Assembly: GCA_941918925.1 (NCBI GenBank)
Contig: OW799235.1
Coordinates: 17,356,201 to 17,420,200, forward strand
Direction: 5' to 3'
DNA length: 64,000 nt
Source of the DNA: Phyto melanocephala
Lineage: Eukaryota; Arthropoda; Insecta; Diptera; Rhinophoridae
This document shows positions 36,359 to 47,048 of this stretch, one piece after another. The position numbers were made by a program, and so were the translations under genes. Positions within the stretch are counted from its first letter, which is position 1. Each line of letters begins with the position of its first letter. The notes beneath the pieces were generated by a model, which was given only the letters and a program-made list of their open reading frames with translations, had not been told where the DNA came from and did no database searches.

Positions 36359-38005
36359 AAAAATGTATGAGTTCAGTATTTTAGTACAAATTACATTGTA
36401 GTATTTCATGGAATTAAATAAAATATTAAAATCACAGATAAAAAAAATTAATTTTTAAGTTTGGTTTGGAATTTATATTTAAACTAAACTAAACAAATTA
36501 TAAAACCAAAAAAAAATTTTGTATACAAAATTTTTTTTTAAGAACAAATTTTAATATTATTTGCAGTTAGTTAAAGGCAGAATTTCATTTATTATTTTTT
36601 TCCAATTAAATTATTAATAACAATAAAAGATTTAAGTTGTAATAATGCAAAGCTATTTATCGGGTACAAAAAAATCCTACTTTTATCAAACAGTAAGTTG
36701 TAATAATGTGACAAAAAATAGTTAAGATGACTTGTAAAGGATAACGTAATTTTTACGAAAAACAAAAGGGAATAAAAAAACTTCGACATACCTATATTTA
36801 CGAAATCAATCCGAAATCTGGCAGACATCAAATTTCATAGACATGTCTGACAGAAATCTGTACAAACTTTTAGTAAAAAAATTTGATATATGCATGTCAG
36901 ATTTGTCCGATTCAGTCATTGTCGTACTATTTTGCAGGCTGGGTACGTACAGAAAAAAAACTTTTAACAATAATATCCTATTCGTACTGATAGCTACATT
37001 ATTTTACATAAATACATTATGGTCCATTGATAACATTATCACCATAAATAAAATTTCCGAAGAGATTAAAACCGAGAGAAAATTCCCTTAATCTCTGTTA
37101 AAATTTATTCATTTCCCCTACCTGCATACGCCTTAGCAGGCCAATTGGAAATTCCTTATTGTTTGTACCAAAAAAAAAATTCTGTTTGTTTGTGTTTTTG
37201 TTTATATTTCTGGGTTTCTTGTTATTGCAATGTTTTTATTAGTTGGTTGTTGTTATAATCTTTTGTGTAGTTTTTTCTTTTTGTGGTTTATTATCATTGT
37301 CGCCTAGCACTTTCTGCCTATTTATACAGCAACTTCATTTAAATGTGAGTCATTACGGTCATTTATGATAATCATTACAATATGGTCTACTGTGTAACTT
37401 ACATGCTTACATAAATATGTAAATTCTTTGTAAAAAGAGGAACAATATGTGTACATACATATGTATGATTTATTAAAAGCGTTGGTGATAAGAGTTACAT
37501 GTGAATGTTTGTTTAAGTGTAAATGAAGCAAATGTAGAAAAATCACTGACAATTCTAGGGGTTCGGGAAGTCTGTGATTGTTAGTAAATATCCCTGCATT
37601 CTCATTAACATTGCATTTAATGATTTTTTGCATTCAGTATTACTATTTGTTAAATAAATGAGGGCTTATTTTGTTTATAACAAAATTGTAAGCTGCTTAA
37701 ATTATCGATACTTTAGATTCCTATAAGGTCACTCTTTCGCATTGGCGTAGCTACATATTATTTTTGAGGGTGGCAAACACTTTAAAAAATTTTTCTTTCA
37801 AAATCGTAAACTGAGTTTAATTTATATGTTGCTTTATTAAATTTAAACAGTTAATTTTTTTCAAATGTAATAAGTACCCCCCGGAATGGTCTTGTTATGC
37901 CAATTTTCTTTCGGCAAATAGTTGACTTAGGGTCTACACCTTACAAACAAAAAATAAGTCTCCGTTGAACAAGTTTTCTTTCATGAAGATATTATTTTCT
38001 TTCTA
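36359..38005. other. No recognisable gene
   Basis: AT-rich DNA. The motif GTTGTAATAATG at about 36640 and 36698 resembles pieces of the Harbinger-like element at 26639. Open frames at 36592-37091 and 37322-37633 have no recognisable motif. Confidence 0.45.
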
Positions 38006-38133
38006 AAGCTGGATTCACCCATAAAATTTTAGTTCAGAACAAATTTTTTTTGTATTGAGTTTGATGTTTTACTTTTGAGAGAGAGAGAGATTATTTTGTT
38101 CAGAAAGATTTTTCTTGAATTGGTTTAATTTTA

Positions 38134-39054
38134 AAGGGTGTTTTTTTAAGCCCGATAGAACTTGAAATTGTAAAAAATAACACAAAAAATTAAATTGTAA
38201 TCAAAATTTTTTTTTTATTCGAAAGATCAATACGTGACATTAACATTTGAAAATGATTTCGGGCATATGGGCACCGCGGCTGTTCTTGACGAAGCGCATT
38301 CTGGACGTCTAATTTTGGGCCACTTTTTCGAGCACTGCTGGCCGTATGTCACGAATAACACGAAAAATGCTGGCCTCCAAGGCGTCAATTGTTGCTGGTT
38401 TATCAGCATAAACCAGTGACTTCACGTAGCCCCACAGGAAATAATCGAGAGGTATCAAATCGCACGACCTTGGAGGCCAATTGACAGGTCCATTTCTTGA
38501 AATCAACTTATCGCCAAATTTTGATTTCAATAAGTCGATGGTTGCGTTCGCCGTATGGCACGTAGCGCCATCCTGTTGAAACCACATCTCCTCCGAATCA
38601 ATGTCATCCATATTTTCAAACAAAAAATCATTGATCATGGTGCGGTAACGATCTCCATTGACCGTAACGCGAGCTCCGGCCTCATTTTTGAAGTAATAAG
38701 GTCCGATGATGCCACCAGCGTGAAAACCGCACCAAACGGTGAATTTTTCTGGATGTAATGGAGTCTGTAGGGTCTCTTGTGGATTGGTCTCGCTCCATAT
38801 GCGGCAATTTTGCTTATTAACAAGCCCGTTAAGCTAAAAATGCGCCTCATCGCTGAACACAATTTTGCGATAAAATTGGACGTCCAGAATGCGCTTCGTC
38901 AAGAACAGCCGCGGTGCCCATATGCCCGAAATCATTTTCAAATGTTAATGTCACGTATTGATCTTTCGAATAAAAAAAAAATTTTGATTACAATTTAATT
39001 TTTTGTGTTATTTTTTACAATTTCAAGTTCTATCGGGCTTAAAAAAACACCCTT
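38134..39054 (-). mobile_element. 921-bp mariner-like element with 183-bp inverted arms
   Basis: The arms 38134-38316 and 38872-39054 are inverted copies beginning AAGGGTGTTTTTTTAAGC; I find one mismatch in 183 bp. TA flanks both sides (38132-38133 and 39055-39056), and the related repeat at 4631-4632 has a single TA at this point. The centre encodes, on the minus strand, the catalytic part of a transposase. The arms include coding-derived sequence, so the element is a rearranged, probably non-autonomous derivative. Confidence 0.95.
38309..38860 (-). pseudogene. Mariner-type transposase fragment in the 921-bp element
   Basis: The frame carries the three acidic positions of a DDD transposase. 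FSDEAHF lies near 38850, WFQQDGATCHTA near 38570, and PRSCDLIPLDYFLWGYVKS near 38440-38480. By my count 36 residues separate the second and third Asp. The frame is open from about 38833 to a TAG at 38309, except that a TAG (38834-38836) follows AHF where relatives elsewhere in this window have an aromatic or other sense codon. The N-terminal DNA-binding part is absent, and the C-terminus is cut at the left inverted arm. It cannot make a complete enzyme. Confidence 0.85.
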
Positions 39055-39660
39055 TAATTCTTGTTCAGAAGAAACTGAATTGGGATGCCACTATTTTTCA
39101 ATATTTACATGAAAATTGAATTTGGTTGCCACATCACACAGTGTCAGTACATTTATTATACAAAAATTGTTTTTGCCGAAAATTAACAATTAAAATGGAA
39201 TTTAATGAAAATATTGCTCAAAAATTAATAGAAGAATTAAAAAACCAGGAAGAAAATGTTTGTATGACATGAGCAATAGTGCATACAAAAATAATTATTT
39301 AAAACAGGGTTTATGGAATGAAATAGAAGCGACTCTTTTTATTTTCGATTTTTTTTATAAATTTCTTTTGCAAACAAATTGACTTTATGCACTTCAATTA
39401 AAAATAATAATTTTAGTTTTCTTCTATCCGACATTTTCTTCACATATATTTAAATGAAATAATTTACGTTTGTATTTATTTACATAGTTTGCTAGCGGTG
39501 CTTCCACTTTGTACAACTGTTTGCATTTTATATTATATGGCAGCTTTGTTTTTTCGGACAAATTTTCTTAAATGGGTGAATCGTTCTGCAGAAAACTCTC
39601 AGTAAAAAATGTTATTCTCCGGAAAAAATTTTGTTCAGAACAAATGGGTGAATTCACCTT

Positions 39661-40280
39661 AATTGTGTGCGAGATAATGAAATAGAAACAAAAATCAGAC
39701 TATACTTCCATGTAGGTACCTACATACAAACTGGAAATTCATTTTGATTTGTCTTTGGTAAGTTCAAAGCTTTCTAGGGCTCAATGCTCGTTCTAAATAT
39801 GAAGCTGTGAAATGAAAAGATTTTGTACAGCAAAAATATGGTGGCACCATATGATATGACACACAAAAACTTTTTATTTCACAGTTTCACAAAAGTTGAG
39901 TTTAGCCCTGATGTTACAAATTTTCTGTGTAAAGACAAAAGATGGGTTTTTTTGATAATCATTTTATTTAGGTGTAAAAAGTTTGACAATTGGAAATTTG
40001 GAATATTGGAAATGAGAGAATAGAGAGAAAACACATGAAATTTTGACATTTGGAAAGGAATAGCTGATAAATCGAAACGACCTTGTTAAATGTATTCTGG
40101 AGTTTTGTTAAGATACAACATTTTACAATAAGAGTATGAATTACAAAACTAATTCAAAACATTCTGCACAGAAAATTTAACAATTTCTTTTTAAATTAAA
40201 AAATTGTATAGAGGTTTAACTTACTTTTTTTTTTAAATAGTGATCATGATACAAATATAATGTATTTGAATTTATGTACA
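39661..40280. other. No recognisable gene
   Basis: AT-rich DNA. A short stretch at 39980-40070 (GAGAGAATAGAGAGAAAAC, TTTTGACATTTGG, TAGCTGATAAATCG) faintly resembles element K. Confidence 0.4.
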
Positions 40281-41156
40281 TACTAGCCAATCCCGGCGCG
40301 CGTTGCTACGCCCCTTCATGAATTTTAATTGCATTCTAAATTTTAATCGAATATCAAGTGCAAGGCTAAAAACTATAACTTTTTCTTTATGAGCGTGGCA
40401 CTGCCCACTTTTCTAATTACGAAACTGTATAGTCATGACAGCTCAATAAGTGTGCAAAGTTTCAGAAAAATCGGTCCAGCGTAAGTACCTCAAAATGATA
40501 CCTTTTTTTGTGGGCGTGGCACTGCCCACTTTTCTAAATACGAAACTGTATAGTCATAACAACTCAATATGTGTGCAAAGTTTCAAAAAAATCGGCCCAG
40601 TGCAAGTACCTCAAAATGATACCTTTTTTTTAATGGGCGTGGTACTGCCCACTTTTCTAATGACGAAAGTGTAAAGTCATGACAGCTCAGTATGTTTGCA
40701 AGGTTTCAGAAAATTCGGTCCAGTGCAAGTAGCTAAAACTGATAACTAATTTTTGATGGGCGTGGCCCCGCCCACTTTTTCAATCACGAAATTATAAAGT
40801 CATGATAGCTCAATATGTGTGCAAAGTTTCAGAAAAATCGGTGCAGTGCAAGTACCTTAACATTAAAACTTTTTTAGGGGCGTGGCCCCGCCCACTTTTC
40901 TTATCACGAAATTATTTAGTCATGACAGCTCGATATGTGTGCAAAGTTTCAGAAAAATCGGTCAAGTGCAAGTAGCTAAAACTGATAACTAATTTTTTAT
41001 GGGCGTGGCTCCGCCCACTTTTTTTCACCCATAAACACTCCCTGGTATGTGTACAACAACTTACCAAAGTTTGAGCCCGATCGGTTTTACAGTTTCGGAG
41101 TCTATAGCTAACACACACACACACACACACAGAGTTTCACTTTTATATATATAGAT
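40281..41156 (+). repeat. Dispersed repeat F, copy 2, five or more ~120-bp units
   Basis: It begins TACTAGCCAATCCCGGCGCG and ends in an (AC)n run, GAGTTTCACTTTTATATATA and TAGAT. The block GTGTGCAAAGTTTCAGAAAA or a close variant recurs at about 40450, 40570, 40690, 40815 and 40935, alternating with GGGCGTGGC...GCCCACTTTT. Copy 1 at 24303 has fewer units, so the unit number varies. Confidence 0.75.
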
Positions 41157-42509
41157 GCATGTATGTATGTACATTGAGACCTGGCTTTAGATTTGAATTA
41201 TTATTATCTTTTTTGTCGAGTTATGTATTTGTTTTAATGGCTGTTAACCCTTTTTCTGTGCCTAAAAAAGACACCATCTAATATCTGTGTAAACATTTCA
41301 ATATTCTCACCATTTTTTTTTTAAATCCGATAAATTTTTAATGATAACAAATTTACAAACATACCAGTGTCTTACTTATGCTTAATTCAAATGAATATGA
41401 GTTAAAAACATACAGGAACAAAAATCGCTTATCTGCTGGGTTTCATAACGTCATAAATAAAAAAAAATACAAAAACAAAATTGATTGAAAATAAAAATAA
41501 CTTTAACAAATAAAATCAATATTGACAAAGGTAACAAACAAGCAAATAAACTGAAAGAGTTTCTGTTAGTTTTGTTGGCTATAAACGATAAAAAGACGAT
41601 GGCACCATCAGATCATCATTCAATGAATTTGAACCCAACCCAGTTTAATTGACAAATACATAAAACAGCAGCAACAACAATAACGAAATTGTTACGAAAT
41701 AATTCTTTATGAGCAATTCTTCACAAAACTCAAAATGAAAAATTGTTAACGACAGTGCTTTCAAAATTCCTCGTACAAATAGACGTTTCTTTTTTTTTTA
41801 AATAAAGAAGAAGAAGACTAAAAGAAGAAATGTAGAAAACGCGTTTTTATCTAGCCCCTCACATACGCTTTAATGTATAGAAATACATATGTATGTATGT
41901 AGGTACATGGCTACACATTTTTGTCAATGTAAGTTTTCCGTTATAAACAGCTGCAAAATAGCAAATTTCAAAAAACACAAACAAATCATCACAGCAATAG
42001 ATACCAATAAAACAAACTACAAAAAAACAATAACAACAAAACCCGAGATTCTTCTAAAAAAACTGCCAATAGCAATTAACCCATAAACTACAACAACTAC
42101 CAAATAGATTTGAAGAGAAATAAAGACTCCAAAGAGACTGTCACTGATTTACTCATTAAGCCAACATGTGATAATGCAAGTAGTATGAACACTAATGATA
42201 CCAAAGACCCTTAACATTAATACATACAAGAAACCAACAAGAAAAAAAAAAACAACAACAATGAGTAGATTTTATAGAGAAAATCAATTGACAATAACAA
42301 CTGATAAATAAAAAACAACAGCAACAAAAACAACACAGAAAATATTTGTTTACAAAACTCTGTTCATATTTATACTCTTTCAATTAAGTACACAACAGCG
42401 TTGCCAGAAATATCAGTCGAAAAAAAAAATTCCTTCGAGTTTAAGGAGTTAAATTGGGAAAAAAATGAATTTAAAAATAATTTGAACACATTCACTCTTT
42501 TGAATAATA
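41157..42509. other. No recognisable gene
   Basis: A-rich on the plus strand with ACAACAAC-type segments at 41640-41760 and 41960-42330, resembling untranslated or intronic fly DNA. (TATG)n near 41890. No exon could be assigned. Confidence 0.4.
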
Positions 42510-43702
42510 GGCCGACTTCCTAAACGCAAGTTGCAATTCATAATTTAAAACAAGTAACAGTGCTATATTCGGCCGTGCCGAATCTTATATACCCTTCACA
42601 ACGTGTAGTCATGCAATAACAATTGTTTGTATCAGCATTCATCCCATATAAAATATGTGCATACGTACACGTTAAAATAAATGTGGCATCGAATCCCAGC
42701 TGAGCCAAAAAAATTTTCTTTTATTTGATTTAATATATTATTTATATTTTATTATTTTTTTTTATATTTTTTTTAAATTTTTTTAAAAAATTTTTTTAGA
42801 AAAATTTTGAAAAATTTTTTTTAAATTTTTTTTTAAATTTTTTAAAATTTTTTTTTTTTAGTTTTTTTTATTATTTTTTTCTTATTTTTAATATTTTTTT
42901 TTTTTGTAATTTTTTTTGTTTGGTATGTTTTTTACATGTATGTATGTATGTATGTTGTTGTTGTAATTGTGAAAAAAACGAGGTGGTCGTGGTTTTTTGC
43001 TCATATCTCAGAAAGTTATGGGGCGATTGTGCTGAATTTCAATAGCGATTCATTCCTGGATATTTCCAAGAGATTAATACCATATACAGATCTGAGGAAC
43101 ATATACTAGTTGCTTCTAAAAGTTGATTTCAACCAACACATGGACAGACGGGCAGACGGACAGACGGTCAGGGCTTAATCGACTCCTCTATTCATAAGCT
43201 TTCAGAAAATATATACTTTATGGGTTCGGAAATGAAAATTGTAGAAATTACAAACGGAATGACAAAGCTATATATACCCTTGTGCACCACAGGTGAAGGG
43301 TATAAAAATGCGTATGCAATGCTAAACATGTCTTAAGTGCAACCTTGCGTTGCAGAGATTTTTTTTTGCATTTTATCGGCATTTAGGAACGCTCATGGAT
43401 CCACTTTTTGTCTCTGCAATATAAAGTGTTTAATTATTTAAATTATTAGTCTGTGATTTAAATAAACTCTATCAATTATAAATAATTTATTAAAAATAAA
43501 CAAAGAAAATACTAACTCAGCCATTGCAGCTCAAATGTTTGCATACAAAATAAAAATGATGCGTGATTTTGACAGCTGATACTTAGTAAAATGAGTTGCC
43601 AAACGATTAGGAACATTTGACATTGCTAGAAAGTTTACATATGCGTTTACGGAGTGTATGCATTGTAAATATGCATTGCAACTTGCGTTTAGGAAGTCGG
43701 CC
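42510..43702 (-). mobile_element. TIR element B, copy 2, split by a DINE-like element
   Basis: The same ends and interior as the copy at 31108-31543, in reverse orientation. ATA flanks both sides. Without the insertion at 42550-43304 it is 438 bp, close to the 436 bp of copy 1. It lies immediately before a mariner relic. Confidence 0.85.
42550..43304 (+). mobile_element. DINE-1/HINE-like element, short type, copy A5
   Basis: It runs from ACAAGTAACAG to the hairpin ending in GGGTATA, with the GTGCACC-ACA-GGTG inner stem also seen in A1. It is inserted in a run of seven A residues of element B; the intact run is present in B copy 1. A GACGGGCAGACGGACAGACG microsatellite lies near its 3' end. 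Confidence 0.9.
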
Positions 43703-43714
43703 ATACTCTTCCAA

Positions 43715-44215
43715 ATTAAGCCAGTACCGTGTGTACAGAAGAAGTAATCACGCCTTAGAAGCGAGTGTGCTAAAGGACTCGAATTTATCGATCCGACTCA
43801 GTTCCTAGCAACTTGGTCTCTTTCCGTTCACTACTTCACATCTTAGTCTACATCTGTATTAGAATCAACTAAAACAACATTTAAGGTCAGTGGACCATTA
43901 ATTGCGTCGTGTGTCCGTTGTATGTGCTGAAAATCAACTGGAAGTTGATTTAAAATTGTATCGTTAAATTTTCTTCTGTGATGAGACTCATTTTTGGCTT
44001 AACAGATCAAAGCAGAATTGCAATTTTGAAAGTAGCCCAAACCCCGTAAAATGTTCGAGGCTCCATTATATCCCGAAAGATAAAACCTAGTTACGGAGGC
44101 CATATACAAGAAATATTTTAAAATATTAAATGCCATGAAATTTGTATGCGAGTGATGCCTTAATATGGGCCAATTCATTAAATTTCTTGTGTCTAATTTT
44201 AAAAATAAGGTCAAT
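43715..44215 (+). pseudogene. Tc1/mariner transposase relic
   Basis: Translation gives RVYRRSNHALEASVLKDSNL...QLGL (N-terminal helix-turn-helix region), ENQLEVDLKLY, and FFCDETHFWLN near 43970-44000, which surrounds the first catalytic Asp. A decayed continuation follows to about 44215. Several stops interrupt it. The part with the second and third Asp is not seen. Confidence 0.75.
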
Positions 44216-44902
44216 GCATTTAAAAAACACCCAACATATGCCCATCTTTTTAAATGTGATTTTTTCTGTAATTAGAAAAACGTTCAGTTATATGTTCTAG
44301 ATGATTTCTACAATTATTGGATAATTTGAAGCAATCATCTACGATATCTAATAAATTTTAGAGTTGTTTCGTTAATCATCGTGCTCTTTGTAGCAACAGC
44401 ATATTCGTTTATTATTTCCATCTTTCAAAATAAAATTCAAAGATCAAAAACCTTTACAAGAAAGGTCTATTTCTTTACATGTCAGCCATATTAAGAAATT
44501 CTGATCTTCAAAAAAAATCACTTTACTAGCCGGCCATAACATGCTCTACGAATCAAAATCTGTTAAAGAATATTTGGAATATAAGTACAAAGCTTTCGAT
44601 TAAGGGTGGAAAACCAACAATAAAAGCCTGCTTTACTTAAAAAAAGTATTTATTGATTCGAGAATATCTGTTAGGCAATAATGTTCATAAAACGAAAATA
44701 TTTCCTACGTTTTCTATTTGAAATTTCTGGCAACACTTTTTAAGAAAAACTTAAAACCATATGAGCAATTGTAGTCTTTGAAAATCATCGTATTGTAATA
44801 AAAACCTAACACAGACTTCACTTACACTTTTCATTTGTTGCCTTCGTTGTTCTTGCAACCATATTTAACGCGTCTTCTTTTTTTTTTACAGTCATACATA
44901 TA

Positions 44903-45560
44903 TTAACACGCTATATTTGGCTGTGTGGAATATTTTATACCCACCATTAATAAAAAAAAAGTTAAAAATTTTAGTTAGTGTGGGAGGTCTACTTTTACTT
45001 TTGATAAAATAAATGTTTAAAAAGAAAATAGACTGCTAAAATAATAATTTACATAAATTCAATTTAAGACTATACTTGAGCGTATAACAAGCACTTATGG
45101 CAGTTGAGTTTAACAAAACTTTGGAAAAGCCCATATGGACTTTAAACAATAGAAATGCATTTATTTCCTTATTTTTAGGTTATACATTTCGGTTGAAAAA
45201 ATGACAATTGAAAAAGTACTAAGCCATATTGATTTGTGTGCTACGAGTTTTCGGGGAAATTTTAACATAAAAGTTAACATGTAAAGTTAAGACCTTTTAA
45301 GTTTTTTTAAAATACCAACACACCATTCTGTCGCTTGTATTTGATTGACTTTGAAAGAGAAGGTATTTACATACATATACAAATCTCTACCAAATACATT
45401 TCTCCAGGTTGTTCCGGTTCCATTATGGCTTCATCAAATACCGTTAGTTTATATAAAATCTGAAATTACCTGAAATGTACTCTAAATTTAGGATCTAAAA
45501 CAAATATTTCAATATGTTACAAACAGATTGACGAATCCTAAACTCTTTTGTTGGGTATGA
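44903..45560 (+). repeat. Decayed long-type DINE-like element
   Basis: It begins with CGCTATATTTGGCTGTGTGG and TATACCCACC, and ends with ATGTTACAAACAGATTGACG and GGGTATGA. These correspond to the 5' and 3' ends of the long elements at 32398 and 47049. The middle is heavily diverged or deleted. Confidence 0.55.
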
Positions 45561-46559
45561 AAACTACTCAAAGATTGTTTTTTTTCTCTTCTTATTCTTT
45601 GCGGAGTTTTAAATTAGTTTTTTTTTACTGTCGTTTCTACAGTTTTTACACGAAAAATGTCATCGTATGTTTAACACATGTATGAGTATGTTCTGAGTTC
45701 ATATTGTTTTGTGTATGTAAGAAGCATAGAAGTACAAATGTATGTATGTAAGTACTCATGTAAGTAAGAACATACAAGAAACTCGTATCATGGTTCAATT
45801 CTTCCTTTGGCTGATTTCTTTTAAACTTAATACAGCTACATGTTTTCACTTTTTATTGTATCTCTTATCGTTGCTTAATATGATTATTGGCGATGGGTGG
45901 AAAGAGTTTCGTTAAAAATACTTTTGACGTGTTTTGGGACTGATAACGTATAAACAGTTATACATACATAGGTATAAACTTATGAACATTTTTAAAAATA
46001 ATTTTTCGAACACGATTTTCTATCTTAACCTAAGAAATTTGAAATATAGACATAAATAAATACAATGCTCGGTTGCAGTCCCTAATAGATTAAAGATGAC
46101 TTTTAAGGGAGTAAATATGTGAAAGAATATTGTATAGCTAAACATGTTTAATCTAAATTTTTTGAAAATTTTTACTAAAACATTTATGTTAGTACTACAC
46201 AGGATGGTTCAAATATTGTACGAATTTATTTAAAAATCATACGCTATGCTAATTCTAACAGATTTTTCTCTTCGAAATATGAACTATCAGTTAGTGTCAT
46301 ACCTACGCGGACCTATTTCCTAAAAACGTACCCTGTTTAAGAAATTGTGATTTTAATAAAGAGAAACTTAAATTCAATTTATGAACATCGTCTCGCCATG
46401 ATGATAAGAATTTTGTACGCAGATCTTAAATCATGTGTCTTACAACGTTCAATTTACTTAGCAACTGAACGCAAGCGATCATTCACTTTGTTACCGTTTT
46501 TCAGTTTGGGGCTTAAAGAAACCCCAATCAGGCATGAAATTTAGCAGGAAAAATCATAC

Positions 46560-46960
46560 AAAATTGACGCATCTAGAGATGAAAATCCGAATGTAATTTT
46601 CAAGAAGCCGATGCGACTAAAGAAGGTGAAATTTTGGTATGAATTTTGGATAAAGATATTACTACTAAAAATGCCATTTTAGACAACGTCAGAGCTACAG
46701 AGTCATGATTATGGACTTTTTCTGAACTTAAATGGAAGATATGAATTTAAACAATCTTCAATTTAAGCAAAATGGCACATCACATCACACTATTTATGAA
46801 GAAGTCGATCTTTTGCGCCCTAAGTTCGGTAATCGTGCTATCAGTCATCTTGGTGATATTAATTGGCAGTCTTAAAGCAGCGATATGACTCATATAGACT
46901 TTTTATTTTTGAGTACCAGTTAAGACCAGTTCCATGTCATTAAGACTAATCATATCGAAG
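46560..46960 (+). pseudogene. Tc1/mariner transposase relic
   Basis: The frame near 46755-46900 reads FKQNGTSHHTIYEEVDLLRP...INWQS, a stop, SSDMTHIDF, parallel to the second and third catalytic regions of the 38-kb element. The second catalytic Asp is replaced by Asn (QNG). With stops on either side the gene is dead. A tract GGGTGGCCCAAG at 46973 just downstream may be the end of a different mariner copy. Confidence 0.65.
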
Positions 46961-47048
46961 CGATTTGTACTGGGTGGCCCAAGTAAGACCTAGTGATGTT
47001 AAACACGTATAATTCTTGTAATAACGGTTTCTTTAAATAATTTATTTT

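Larger units (their letters stand above)
38006..39660. mobile_element. TIR repeat family J, copy 2, carrying a mariner-like insertion
   Basis: The ends and interior match copy 1 at 4283-5173: a GA microsatellite near 38078, TTCTTGAATTGGTTTAATTT, and the GGATGCCAC and GTTGCCACATCACACAG blocks. The copy is interrupted at 38134-39054. Outside the insertion it is about 730 bp. Confidence 0.8.
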
